DNA from: Bemisia tabaci
Taxonomy: Eukaryota; Arthropoda; Insecta; Hemiptera; Aleyrodidae
Assembly (NCBI RefSeq): GCF_918797505.1
Contig: NC_092797.1
Span: forward strand, 37,585,372 to 37,649,371
Length of the DNA: 64,000 nt
Direction of reading: 5' to 3'
Shown here: piece by piece, positions 1 through 10,822 of the stretch
Layout: the number at the start of each line of letters is the position of its first letter
How positions within the stretch are numbered: the first letter of the stretch is position 1
Position numbers and translations under genes: made by a program
Notes under the pieces: generated by a model
What the model saw: the letters and a program-made list of their open reading frames with translations, nothing else
What the model was told of the DNA's origin: nothing
Database searches by the model: none

Positions 1-476
1 CGGTTTCACGTGTATTTTGAATGTAAGAACGCCAGGAATGTCTGAAACGCATGTGCACGCTTCCATCCAGTGGTTGTGCAATAAAGCGGCGATACGTCAA
101 AATAAATTCTCTGCTAGTTTTTAGAGAAATGGTTGTCATTGGCAGCCGTTCATAGAGTAATTTATCAGGACGTTACACCATTCGATCACGTACATAATGT
201 GACGCGCCGTGAAATTAAACAGCCATTTATCGTATTCGCTGATAACCAAGAGAATTTAAGGAATCCGTAGGATTGCATAAGCCAGAGAGCACATTCCCAT
301 TCTGCAGCAAGAACTGAATTTAACGCTCTGAAATTTGCAGCATTGATTTGATTAATAGATGATTTAGCACGCATGAAGTCATAATCCTTCATCTGCCGAA
401 ATATTCCGTTTTCGACGCTCTTCCATTTGCATCATGCAGTGAAAACTCATGAGCAGCCGCAAATAGCCGCATTATT

Positions 477-727
477 TTGCCGTGCCAAGGAAAAACGCCG
501 TATGAACACTCTAGATTTGCCAAATGTCCGTCACTAAAATGTCTATTTTAAGGATATTTATGAATTTTCTCCCCTGAAATTCTGTGGAACTTCGAGTGAA
601 ATTGCGAACAAAATTATTTGAAAAATTGGCAGAAAAATATTCATAAGTTTTCCGGGAAAGTTGTGTTTTGTCCTAGGAATTTGGCAACGCCTGAAGGTTC
701 ATACGGCGTTCTTCCTTAGCACGGCTA
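477..727. mobile_element. Family A MITE, full copy
   Basis: Non-autonomous element of about 250 bp with long terminal inverted repeats. The left end reads GCCGTGCCAAGGAAAAACGC and the right end is its inverse (GGTTCATACGGCGTT ... TAGCACGGC). It is flanked on both sides by TATT, a 4-bp TSD. The same 4-bp TSD length recurs in other copies here, so the boundaries are firm. No coding capacity. The superfamily is not identified from the ends alone. Confidence 0.85.
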
Positions 728-1375
728 TATTGTACGGTGATGACTGCGTGCCGCAACAGTTCCTGAATACCACTATTTCGACCTGTCGAGGCCCAAATTG
801 CATATGCCATGGAATGAAGGCGATCTTCGTCGGGAGTATCTCTAAGCAAATTTTATCTAATTTTGGTCCTTTCATCCGTGGATATTCTCAGGATTTTAAT
901 GATTGAGGGAGAAGTAACAAAATAAAATACGGACCATCCAGACAAAACTTCAAGGCTTTAATTTGTTTTTTTCTTTTTTTCTGACGAGAAACTCAGAGAA
1001 AGTGCATAGGGAGCATCTGTGCACCTTGGATTAGTCAAATTTTAAACATCAAAATAGCCGGGTACTTAGATAAGCAAGGTTGCCTTTACTTACACGGGAA
1101 AAAAGTGTTTGACGCTATTCCTTAAAATTATGTCGCAACCCCAATTTGTCACATGATATTGACATTTCCAATTAAATATGTGGTAGCTCCGCAACTCAAG
1201 TTGGGCACTTAATGGTGCAATATACGGGTTAGTGACCTAAATCAGGGTACCACCGTGACTAACTGGACATGTCCGTATCTTCCAACAATCCAAAATCCCC
1301 TTGCTTTTCTTCCATGCAGAGCTAAAAGTTATCATCTAAAGCTGGAAAACCCGGCGCTCAGTGACAGCCCAACCA

Positions 1376-1882
1376 ATGGAGATGTTGCATGTGTGAGGAA
1401 TTTGCGATTTGACTGTTGATTCTTATGTAAAAGTTCGCGAGAAACACGATGGTGCTATTGGTTTTCTCTGAAATCATCTCCCAAGCTCATAAAAAGCTCT
1501 CGAAGTGAGGCCAAAATGGAGGGGATATCCCACCCCACCCTGAGAGTCCACGTCTACATCAAGACAAACTCTGTATGCAAAGATAGGGGATAAAAACATT
1601 AGCAGGGTTGCCGTGTTTTCAGTTTTGGAGTCCCCAAATAAAGTGGCAGCCCTGTCAATGTATTTGCTCCCTATCTTTGCGTAGAGAGTTTGTTTTGGTG
1701 TAGAGACGGACTCTCAGAATGGCGTGGGATATCCCCTCCATTTTGGCCTCAACTTGAGAGCTTTTTTTTGAGCTTGGGAGTTTATTTCGGAGAAAACTAG
1801 TGGCCACATCGTGTTTCTCGCGAACTTTTACATAAGAATCAACAGTCAAATCGCAAATTCCTCGCACATGCAACATCTCAAT
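1376..1882. repeat. Family G foldback element, copy 1
   Basis: Long imperfect palindrome. The left arm begins GGAGATGTTGCATGTGTGAG and the right arm ends with its inverse, CTCGCACATGCAACATCT. Arms are about 210-230 bp around a short spacer near 1600-1655. A second copy lies at 55825-56339. Arms have diverged by scattered substitutions, so this copy is not brand new. The minus-strand open frame at 1655-2095 is produced by the arm and is not a gene. Confidence 0.85.
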
Positions 1883-2235
1883 TTTTATAGACACATAGAC
1901 ATAGACATTTCGAATCATTCGAACTTGGAAGAAGTCACCACGAGATGAACGAAGGAAGAAAGTGGATACTCCAAGACTAAAAATCCGTGTTTGCGGTCGA
2001 CATGACCAGCTTTGTAGGTGGCGGCGCACCTCTGGTAGTCCGATACCTCTTTTTTGCCTCAAGTTCATGGCGAGGGTGTGAATTCTTCGCGTCAACCACA
2101 GAAAGCAATTTCAACCCTGAGCTTATAACCGAGGAGAGAGAGCATCCAGCCGGTAATTCGGTATCGTTATTCTTGGTTCCTGCCCCCGCAACGGACTTCG
2201 TTTTGCGGCGCACCCGCACTCGGAGACCGCAAACC

Positions 2236-2292
2236 GGATTTAACGCTTTAAACCCGACTCCATCGATTTGATTAATAGTTTTATTTGCGTGT
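2236..2292. repeat. Short diverged repeat, partner at 313-371
   Basis: About 57 bp with similarity to 313-371; both contain TTTAACGCT followed by GATTTGATTAATAG at matching spacing. Both read as an open frame on the minus strand with shared residues INQI and ALN. It may be a relic of an old repeat or of a conserved segment; the similarity is too short to decide. Confidence 0.4.
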
Positions 2293-2852
2293 ATGCAGTT
2301 GGTGTAGGCGTTCAAAACTCGTTTGTCTGAAGCGATTTTTAGCCCTCTAATGGACGTTTATGCGTGTCGTAAATTGCAAAAGAGTCTAAAAGAGCCGTGG
2401 AATGGATTGGTTACGATGGATGTTTTGATGAGCTTCGGCCGACCTTTGACCTGCTTGTAAGTATCGTGAAGAAAAAGAGAGAGACAATTCTACGAAAGAT
2501 GACAGGCTACAATATAGACGGATTTTTACTAACTCGATACTTTGGATTGAGGGGAAGGGGTGCAAGGGGGGTCCGAGGGGCTTCCCTCAGAATATTTTGA
2601 AATTTTAAAGCATCTACTATGCAGTATCAAGTCCATTTTTTCATGATTTAATAACGATTACGAACGTCCTTCCTTCCTCTTACTCTAGGCCTTTTTTCTT
2701 CCTTCTTGTTTTCGGGGGAACGGGGAGGAGAGAGGGTGCCTCAAGCGGATCAAAAGTAGGGCGTAAGGGGCACACGCCTCCCTTGATAGTCTCCTTTAAT
2801 AAAGGGGGTGGGATGTGATACTTTGCCAGGATGGCACTGAGGTCGCACCCTT

Positions 2853-3234
2853 AAAAAATTGGACAAGAAAATTTACTCTTGATTGAATCGCATTTTTGCT
2901 CGAATCAAGAGGAAATCACACTGGTGAAAAAAACCTCTTGGTTCAAGAGTGCAGTTTCTTGTCGCCGGATTGTTGCTTGAAACAAGAGTCTGGACTCTTG
3001 TTTCAAGCGGATTTTGAATTGAATCAATACAAAATCCGCTTGAAACAAGAGTTCGAGACTCTTAAATCCGGCGACAAGAAACTGCACTCTTAATGTCAAT
3101 GCACTGCGGCCTTGGTCCAAGAGGTTTTTTTTACCAGTGGCAGCTTAAATCAAGTTTTGGCTCTCGATTCAAGAAAAAATCCGATTCAATCAAGAGCGTT
3201 TTTCCTTGTCAATTTTTCAACAGTCTGGACTCTG
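2853..3234. mobile_element. Family B MITE, old copy, interrupted
   Basis: Outer element recognised by TTGACAAGAAAA-like and ACTCTTGATT-AATC motifs on the left (2860-2917) and the inverse on the right (GATTCAATCAAGAGCG ... CTTGTCAATTTTT, to about 3214) followed by GTCTGGACTC. It is split by the element at 2919-3139. The outermost TIR bases are eroded, so the ends are approximate. Confidence 0.6.
2919..3139. mobile_element. Family B-prime MITE nested in family B
   Basis: 221-bp palindromic element with ends CACTGGTGAAAAAAACCTCT and its inverse ending TTTTTTTTACCAGTG. Arms share AAGAGTGCAGTTTCTTGTCG and AAACAAGAGTC. It resembles family B in architecture (CACTGG ends, runs of A, repeated CTTGATTC-like words) but is a distinct sequence. 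It sits in the middle of an older family B copy. Confidence 0.75.
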
Positions 3235-3438
3235 GGTATGCGATAATAATCATGTCTTGCACTGGGAATGAGAGCCTTTTTTTCCAGTATTCGAAAATGG
3301 TGGGAAAAGTCATCCTCTTGATCTTCGATGATTTGAACAGGATATCAGAGCACGGTAAACATTACATTACGATCCTTGAAATGAATGAAAGGCAGATGGA
3401 AGCGATCGAGCTAATTTTCATAGCGAGGGGGACCCGTA

Positions 3439-3691
3439 CTGCCGTGCCAAGGAAGAACGCCGTATGAACTTACGAGAGTTGCCAAATTTCCTTGGATAAA
3501 ATGTTCATTTTTGAGGAAACCTTTGAATATTTTTTCTTGAAATTTTCAGACATTGTAAATCAAATGACAAACAAAATTATCTGAGGAATTGGCAGGCAAA
3601 TACTCACAAATTTTCTTAAAAATTAGTGATTTGCCAGAGGAAATTTGGCAACGTCTGAAGGTTCATACGGCGTTTTTCCGTAGCACGGCAG
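3439..3691. mobile_element. Family A MITE, full copy
   Basis: 253 bp with CTGCCGTGCCAAGGAAGAAC at the left and the inverse ending TAGCACGGCAG at the right. Flanks CGTA and CATG do not form a clear TSD. A GC-rich island starts immediately to the right (3692-4060). Confidence 0.8.
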
Positions 3692-4402
3692 CATGATGCT
3701 TCCCTGTGGGCCGCTTTCATCAGCTCGGGAACGCAAGGAGAGTCCTGCAATTTGAATCCATCGTGGAGCGAGGCGGAGGATGAATCACGTGCGAGGAGAG
3801 GAGTTGAGACCCAGCGTGGATCTGCATTTACTGCATTTGTCTAGCTGGTTCCGAGACGAAGATGATCGTAAAAAATGATTGAATCTTCCCGGAGTTCGCG
3901 CCGGCACGCTTGTATCCAGCCGGGCTCCGACAAACCATCCCTTCCGCTCCTCCTCGTACTTTCAACGCTTTTCCCCGGCGCGCTCGAGTCCTATCTCCGT
4001 GATTTAACGCCTCCTGTTGGGGGCTAGTTCGTTTTCTATACCTTCGCGGTAGATTTTTGCGAAATTCTGTGGCTAGTTTACTAGGGACTGCGGTTCCTGG
4101 GCGCGCAGACGCCTAAACTTCGGAATATGTATTGTGTCATGAAAGGGCCGATTCCGGGGACTTCTCCCAAAATTTTAAAAAAGAGAGAAAAAAAAACAAC
4201 TGTTTCACCTTCAGGTCATGATAAAATAGTCGCACGAAAACATTATTAGATACGAGATAAGTATACAGATCTCAGTTGTGACAATAATTACTTTTTTCCT
4301 CAAGTGCATCACTATCTGAAGAAGTCTCAATCCGTGTCAATGGAGAGGGGGTGGCTCAGAATTCTAAACAAAGTAAAATTGATGCTCTCTGATCGAATTT
4401 CA
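3692..4402. other. GC-rich island, then unrecognised sequence
   Basis: 3692-4060 is clearly richer in G and C than its surroundings and holds no convincing long frame. 4060-4402 is AT-rich with nothing recognised. Confidence 0.5.
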
Positions 4403-4523
4403 AAAACGACCCAATGGATGTTTTTTAAGATGTTCATTTTCTTGCGTAGAAACACTCGTTTTGAGGCTTTCACGCATAATGTCGTCTCTTGAAAAATTTT
4501 ATTTTTCCGAGATGGGTCGTTTT
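4403..4523. mobile_element. Family U small MITE, copy 1
   Basis: About 121 bp bounded by AAAACGACCCA and TGGGTCGTTTT. The right part (TTTTCCGAGATGGGTCGTTT) recurs inverted at 53778-53804, where the element is split by a family B insertion. Confidence 0.6.
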
Positions 4524-5472
4524 GAGTTTAACTGAGTAATTCAATTAAAGTGCAGGTTAGGCGTAACATCTTTAAGTCTAAGAAAACGAGAGAGGCGACC
4601 CTTATAAACGCAGTTACCTTTTCTGATCATCAGTTATTCCGTTTGTTTAACTTCTCAGTTAGGAACTAAGGGGCTACGCTCCCTGGCCACTTCGCGGTCC
4701 AACTCTCCAAAGCGCCTCGCGCCCCACGCGTTACACCCAATGAGTTATACACTCTTATGATTCTATATCATAGATTAAAGAAAATAAGATTATCGATGAT
4801 TTTTTGGGTAACGCTCAGTTTTATGAATATATCGTTGCTCTTAAAATAGGGCAAGGACAGAACAGGATAAAAATGTTAATACCTGAGCTCCCATTTTATA
4901 TTCACTGACATATATTTTTTTTATTTTAGAAACTATTGCTCAAACCCCATGTGGATATACGGATTTGTTCCGCGTTAGCTTCACGTCTGTTTCAAGTCCT
5001 AGATGTAACGCATTTATCTTTTCAGCATTACCGTGTCAATCACGACAGGAATGAATTTAAACAAGGGAGACATGTTTTCATCCGATCATCATGTCATTTA
5101 TCGGGTATTCTTTTTTCCAAAATAATTTTACTGAGTCAACGCGTCAATGGAATGCCATTGGCCAATGCTAGTTAGTCCTGTAGTGTAAGTTAAACCTCTT
5201 CGTGTTGTAACGCTCATTTGTCTCTTCATTTGTAAAACCAATTATTATGCTGCTGCGAAATCTCACTCGCTGCAGTTTCGGAAGGTCTCTCATCTCATTA
5301 TCTTTTTCCTATTAGTCTAAAAGTCACCATCATTACCCAACGTAGATGTTGTGAATGAATTTGCTATCGCGTGACTCTCGTTTTTACCGTGAGAGGTAAA
5401 GTTTGCTCCTTTACGAGCTTATGGTTTCAGGCTGATTGCGATGTGGCATTTTACCGTAATTAACTCCGTTTT
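4524..5472. other. No feature recognised
   Basis: AT-rich single-copy-looking sequence with no convincing coding frame or repeat. It leads into the candidate recursive splice site at 5490. Confidence 0.4.
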
Positions 5473-5550
5473 CTCTTTTTTATGTTACAGGTAAATACAA
5501 TTGGACTTCTACTGTTGGGTATTCGCCTGTTAGGAGATGTTTGTGAGTAT
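5473..5550 (+). promoter_or_regulatory. Candidate recursive splice site 1 with RS-exon
   Basis: A pyrimidine tract (TTTTCTCTTTTTTATGTTACAG ending at 5490) is joined directly to GTAAATAC, so acceptor and donor coincide at 5490/5491. A branch-like TAATTAAC lies at about 5457. A strong donor GTGAGTAT starts at 5543, defining a 52-base RS-exon (5491-5542). In flies and vertebrates, recursive splicing removes long introns stepwise at such sites, and a downstream cryptic donor helps define the RS-exon. In one frame the RS-exon stays open and leucine-rich (VNTIGLLLLGIRLLGDV), so an ordinary small exon is the alternative. RNA evidence is lacking. Confidence 0.5.
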
Positions 5551-5641
5551 ATTTATGAGCTGCATCTAATTATCGACCCAAGTCTGTCTTTAGGTTAAAA
5601 GGTTCCCCATCTATATAAATAAAATCGTTGGGGGTTTCACT

Positions 5642-6125
5642 GTAACGCTTATTTCTGGAGTTCTACCGGACCGATTTCGACGATGCTTGACTCTGGTTAA
5701 AGCCCTTGACGTCCCGATGTCCGCAAAATTTTCAGACTTCCAAATTTTTCAGCCTCTTTCGCTTAAGACGCTTTTAAAGCCAAATCCACCCCCCTCCGAC
5801 CTTAAGTTTCCGAGAGTTGCGGTATGTTTCCGTTGTAACGCCTAATTTGAGAGATCTACCGGGGCGATTTTTACGATTTTTGGGTCGACCGCAAGCTCCT
5901 AGCTTCTAGATGCTCGCAAAATTGTCAGACTTCCAAATTTTTCAGACTCTTCTTCCTGAGACGCTCTTAAAGCCAAATCCACCCCCCTCCGGCCTTAAGT
6001 TCCCGGGAATTGGTTATGTTCCTGTTGTAACGCCTATTTTGAGAGATCTACCGGGGCGATTTTTACGATTTTTGGGTCGATTGAAAGCTTCTAGCTCCTA
6101 GATGCTCGCAAAACTATGAGAATTT
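5642..6125. repeat. 192-bp tandem repeat inside Helitron copy 1
   Basis: About 2.5 units starting at 5642, 5835 and 6027, each opening with GTAACGC and containing GATTT-ACGAT, CGCAAAATT, TCAGACTTCCAAATTTTTCAG and AAGCCAAATCCACCCCCCTC. Repeated in Helitron copy 2 (10855-11338). The 63-residue frame at 5910-6101 is made of this repeat and is not a gene. Confidence 0.85.
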
Positions 6126-6995
6126 CCAATTTTTCAGCCATATCTGTGTAAACCGCTGAGAGATGCAAATAGACCCCTCTCCATATTACTACTACACAGC
6201 CTTCACCCAACGCCGAAGGTCAAACTCGGACTCAGTCTCAGCACTGCTCTGTCTGAATAAAAGGAAGCCGCCCCAGATACGTGGTTCCATAAAACTGTCG
6301 AAGCGGTGCGATGACATGGGTTTTCCCGTCCTTTTGTCTAACAACCCTCGAGCCCGAGACTGCTCGCTACGGGATCGCAGCCCTATTGTCTCATATGCCA
6401 AACAAAATCTGACCCTCAAAATTTAAAGACAATAAAAATGCAATTTTTTCTATCATTCGGAAATTGTTTTTACAGTGTATATTTTTCGATTCGCGGTGAA
6501 ATTTTGAGCAGAATGGTGGTCAAACTAATGAAAATACATGATTCTACGGTACACTAAGATCGATACCACAACTGCTGCATTTATAACTTGCTGAACGATA
6601 TTTCCGTTACTTATCAACATATCACGACGAAATTTAGTTCATTGTAATATACTTTTTTAGCAGAGCGTAAATTTACTGAGAAAGTTGAAATCGAACCCGA
6701 TGAGAGAAATTTCATCAATTTTTTTGGAGCTCCACTAGGCCGAGCAGGAAGGGAAAAAAGGATGACGAATTGAGATCTATTGCTGCCGCCTGGTCTCCTG
6801 ACTGTCCAGGCCCAGCTGTTCTTGAACGCTTTGACGAGATTTTGTCGGCAGACGAGTCAAAACATGATTTTCCGACCAGGGAGCGACATCCAAACCTCGC
6901 GCTAATCCTCTCATTGTATTTTTATTGGAGTTATGTCCGAATACTTTGAAGAAAACCGAAAATGGTCTCTTTTTTAAAGCGTAGTGTTTGCAATT

Positions 6996-7235
6996 CTGCC
7001 GTGCTAAGGAAGAACGACATATGAACATTCGGGAGTTGCCAAATTTTCTTTGATAAAATGTTTATTTTTGAGGAAAATTATGAATATTTTCCCCATGAAA
7101 TATTCAGACGTTTTAGATCAAATTAAAAACAAAAGTATCCAAAATTTTCAAAAATTTTCCTGAAATTTAGTGGTTTTCCAGGGGAAATTTGGCAACGTCT
7201 GAAGACTCATACGGTGTTCTTCCTTACCAATGCAG
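6996..7235. mobile_element. Family A MITE inside Helitron copy 1
   Basis: CTGCCGTGCTAAGGAAGAAC at the left and the inverse ending in TGCAG at the right, flanked by AATT on both sides (4-bp TSD). It inserted before the Helitron was copied, because the same MITE occurs at the same internal place in copy 2. Confidence 0.85.
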
Positions 7236-7499
7236 AATTATGTTTGTCCCTCCCGTTACCCCTACATCAGCTACCTTTATCGAAGAGCAAAGGAAAACCG
7301 TGGGAAAAAACAGGAAACAAAATGTTTTCAGGACTGAATTGCTTCCTTTGAATTGCTTCCTCTGAGTTGCTCCGAAAATCAGTCTATTCGTGTACGCTGC
7401 CAACTTAGCTGCATCCTGCATCTCGAGAGCAACACTGATTAGATTTCGAAATCTCGCGACTTTTTGAGAGGTTGCCCATCGCTCATCTGCTTTCGTCGG

Positions 7500-7830
7500 A
7501 TACGTTCTTTTACGGTTATGTTAGTTGATCAATGGGTACTTAACAATATCTGCTCAATTTTTCTTTCTTTTTTCACGGAACAGTTCCGATTTGTGAGTGT
7601 CCGATATTGAGTGATACTATTTTGCCTCTGTATTCGCGAGATACGTTCTTTTGCGGCCGCGCCAGTCGATGAATGGATATTTAGCAATTTCTACTCATAC
7701 TTTCTTTCCTTTCTTTTTTTACGGAATATCCTCGGTTTTTTAGTGTCCAACCCAGTGCGAGGCTATTGTACACCTGTTTTCGCCAGAAACGTTCTACACA
7801 ATTTCTACTCATATTTTCTGGGTGCAAATG
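7500..7830. repeat. 141-147-bp tandem units in Helitron copy 1
   Basis: Units begin near 7500, 7641 and 7788 with (A)TACGTTCT or AACGTTCT and share TTAGCAATTTCTACTCATA-like and TTTACGGAA-like words. Helitron copy 2 lacks 155 bp here (7517-7671), so it has one unit fewer. Confidence 0.75.
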
Positions 7831-8697
7831 TGCGAGATTGTTGCGTCCTGTGCATGAAGTTTGTCTCTTTTTAGTGCGTATACTAATTAATGAGTCTAAT
7901 AATTTACACATTCAAACAATTCACTCGAATTTTTTACGCAGAATGTTCCTTGAGTGAGTAGCTAACGACTAGGAGGAGTAACTCCAAATTTACATGTATT
8001 TTGCCGGTCAGTGCCGAGTAACCGAAAATCCTTCTTTTATAAGGTAATACGTTTTGTACCCCGTTCGTTCATACTTTTGCGCGAAATTCATTTGAAAATA
8101 CATCCATTTATATGATGGCCAAATGCATGAGATGCTTTTTTTCATGTAACATTCGAAATTGTCTCTTTTCTTAAGTCCTAAATTTCTCTACTACTGGCGC
8201 CACCCGACGTATGATTGTTTAAGTCTGTAGCTTTGGCGTGGTGTTGGCTGGAGTCCTGGAGGACGCCAGTGAGCTACTCCTCCTGGCCAATACCAAGTGC
8301 GCAGGGCTTACATTGTCATATTCCGGAGGGACTTCGCCTTATTTAACTCACAGTTAATGCCCCCCCCCCCCCCCCGAAGAAAAATCCCTTACAGGAAAAC
8401 TATCCATAATGCTTCTTGGCAATTTCGCGTAATTTCGTTTTTCTTTTGAAAATTTACAAGGAAGATCATTACGGAACTGAAAACAGGTAAACTAATTTAG
8501 GAAGGAATGCCTCTCGTATTCATGTATTCAGAAGAGTTCTTATTGGATTACATTACTTTATCATCTTTTTGCATTTACGGCACGGAATACGGCTCGCTTG
8601 CGAGCCGTAAGTCACTCGCGAAGCGAGTGACCGGGGGTCCAGGGGGCGGAGCCCCCGGCTAGACGCGAGGCGAGCGAAGCGAGCCACAGCGGCTAGT

Positions 8698-8911
8698 TAC
8701 GGATATAAATGCATGCATTTCAGCCGAACCGCAAAAGCCAATTTTAAAATTACGTCTTAAAACTTTCCACAGAGGTAGTGACCGTTTCAACAGCTCAACC
8801 GCTATATAGACCCTGGCACCTAATCATCACTCCTCGATTTTGAACAGTGAAATAAAATGCTTAGTTTGCTGATCAAAAGGCAAAGTTTTAGGATAAATCT
8901 ACCTACATAAT
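8698..8911. other. No feature recognised
   Basis: Flank between Helitron copy 1 and the family E element; AT-rich, no motif recognised. Confidence 0.4.
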
Positions 8912-9161
8912 CAGGGTGTCTAGCATAAGGATTTTCCCGATTCTGTCAGGATTTGAGGTCAATCAGGATTTGAGGAAAAATCCGTCGTAAAATCAGCTGT
9001 CCGATCGGATTTTTGTATGCTTTCGCATACGCTTATGCAGAAATTTTAATTTTTCTTCCCAAGAAATCAGGATTTGGCAAAATTATGAAATCAGGATTTA
9101 GCAGTCAAAAATCAGGAAAAATCGGGATTCCCCAAAATGAAAAAAAAAACTAGACACCCTG
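8912..9161. mobile_element. Family E MITE, copy 1
   Basis: 250 bp with inverted ends CAGGGTGTCTAG and CTAGACACCCTG. The interior repeats AATCAGGATTTGAGG, AAATCAGGAAAAATC and similar words many times. Other copies: 26998-27296, and one split by Helitron copy 2 (10601-10822 plus 13742-13769). Confidence 0.8.
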
Positions 9162-9227
9162 TAGTCGATATGCCATGTTCATGTCTCAAAATTGTCGAAA
9201 CGCAGGTAGGTCATGCTCGTCACGGTT

Positions 9228-9460
9228 CACTGGAAAAAAAACACATTGGATGTAGAGTCCTGAGTCCAGACTCATGAAAACATTGACAAGAAAAAATACT
9301 CATGATTCAATCAGATTTTTGCTTGAATCAAAACGGAATCCGCTAAAAATAAGAGGCTTGGTTCTTGATTTAAGCCAGATTCTGATTGAAGTAAGAGTAC
9401 TTTTTCTTGTCGATGTTTTTGAGAGTCTGGACTCTGGATCCCATGTGTTATTTTCCAGTG
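9228..9460. mobile_element. Family B MITE, full copy with 7-bp TSD
   Basis: 233 bp. Ends CACTGGAAAAAAAACACATT and its inverse ending ATTTTCCAGTG. Flanked by CACGGTT on both sides, a 7-bp direct repeat. Arms contain GAGTCCAGACTC and ATTGACAAGAAAAAATACTC. Internal frames on either strand are palindrome artefacts. Confidence 0.85.
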
Positions 9461-9461
9461 C

Positions 9462-9986
9462 ACGGTTCTACCGAACGTTATTTTTTCCGTAACGAACCCT
9501 CGATTTTGATCTAGATATCCACTCCAAGCCCGGGGGAAAATTTTCTCTGTTCCCGGAATGAGAACGAGCGTGTTGGCACCCACTCGAGCGCGATTAAACG
9601 CATGTCGGAGCCCGGCGCAAATTGGGTGGGAACACGAGGTCCGGACGGGACTCGGGGCTTGGAGCAGCACTCATCGGAACCGAACCGATCGACGCAACGG
9701 AGAGCGGCGCGGCGCGGCGGCGGCGGCGGCGGCGGAAAAAAAAGCAAACAACTTTGATCACAACGCGGTGGTTCCTTATTAATAGTGCTGTTAATGTGTG
9801 ATTTATACAGAATCGAGCGTATCCACCATCCGAATTCAAAGCTACTCCGCCGAAGGGGCGAGGGGCGGGGGCCACCGTGGAGTGGCAGTTTCGGGCGCGT
9901 CGCCAAAAACGGATGCCGAGCACCCGTAGAAGCCGCGGTTCCACGGGCGGCTCCGCGCGCGACGAGAAGTCACCTGCGCGAAGTTG
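9462..9986. other. GC-rich island
   Basis: GC-rich stretch with a GGC/GCG microsatellite-like run near 9708-9735. Several open frames up to 131 codons exist on both strands because stop codons are rare in GC-rich DNA; none looks like a known protein. Confidence 0.5.
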
Positions 9987-10264
9987 AGGATGTCTACAAG
10001 TCCGGAATTTTTAGAAATAGTATTGATTTTGAAAGGGCATCCGGGAAGTTCTGAAAAAGTGCGGAAATTCCGAAAGGAGGTCCGGAATTTTTGTCATTTT
10101 TGTCGCAATTTGAGCGAGAATTTTAGATGTTTGGAATTTTAAGGATTTCGTCAAATGGAGGAACCAAGAAAGTACTAAATTTTTCTGTCGAGGATCTACT
10201 GAATTTATTGGGAATTTGCTGGTTAAGTACTGATTTTTGGCCAGCCCATTTCTGTAGACATCCC
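9987..10264. mobile_element. Family J MITE, degenerate copy
   Basis: Starts GAGGATGTCTACAAGTCCGG and ends TGTAGACATCCC. Interior words GTGCGGAAATTCCG, TCCGGAATTTTTGTC and TTTTTGTCGCAATTT match the better copy at 49789-50068. Confidence 0.7.
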
Positions 10265-10600
10265 ATAAGGAGGGAAGTTAAATGCTCGACCTATGCGGTA
10301 AGATTATTGAAACTGATAGGAAGAGCAATGAATGAAGAAGATAAGAGGAAAATAGAGTGATTCTATTGATAGAAGTGGGTGATTGTATTGGATAAAGGAG
10401 GCAATTAATAGACTAACAAAATGCAACCCACGAGAGACTCTGAAGTAGTCCATCACTTTCCTGCCCTTTAAGTTACCTAATGGAGAGAGTAAGGATACTT
10501 GGTCCCACGGAGACTTCTGGGATAACGAAAAAAAATATTCGCTATTACCCGTAAAAATTTTGTATTTATCACTTTCGTCTAAGATATCTTTATATTTTAA
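10265..10600. other. No feature recognised
   Basis: Moderately AT-rich, no recognised repeat; the 113-codon minus-strand frame (10304-10645) runs into the family E end and lacks any recognisable motif. Confidence 0.4.
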
Positions 10601-10822
10601 AGGGTGTCTACCGTCAGTAAAACCGGAAAAATCTGAGTAAATCAAGAAAATCGGTCACGGATCAGGAAATTCTGAGTGCGGCAAGCGTTTTTTAATTACA
10701 TGTAGTTTACCACATACACAAGTAAAGCAAACGTTTGTCGGTTCGTGAAATCAAAGGAATGTCACTTTATCCGTGCAAAAAATCAGGAAATTTCTTTAAA
10801 GTAGCAGGAAAAATCAGGAAAA
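10601..10822. mobile_element. Family E MITE, left part, split by Helitron 2
   Basis: Begins AGGGTGTCTACCGTCAG and carries AATCAGGAAA words. The missing right end, AGTAGACCCTG, appears at about 13759-13769, directly after Helitron copy 2. Joining across the Helitron gives A followed by T at the target, as the Helitron mechanism predicts. Confidence 0.75.

Larger units (their letters stand above)
5610..8696 (+). mobile_element. Non-autonomous Helitron, copy 1
   Basis: The 5-prime end is TCTATATAAATAAAATCG preceded by A, and the 3-prime end is CGGCTAG followed by T, matching the Helitron rule of TC...CTAG inserted between A and T. The last 110 bp contain perfect hairpins: TACGGCTCGC/GCGAGCCGTA at 8588-8609, TCACTCGCGAAGCGAGTGA at 8612-8630, and GGGGGCGGAGCCCCC at 8642-8656. 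About 3.09 kb long; no Rep/helicase frame, so it must be mobilised in trans. It carries 192-bp tandem units, a family A MITE, 141-147-bp tandem units and a C16 run. Copy 2 at 10823-13741 has different flanks, so this is transposition, not a tandem duplication. Confidence 0.9.

Noticed and set aside
9462..9990. Proline/arginine-rich frames in the GC-rich island
   Set aside because: Frames are open on both strands because stops are rare at high GC; the proline run is a GGC/CCG repeat.
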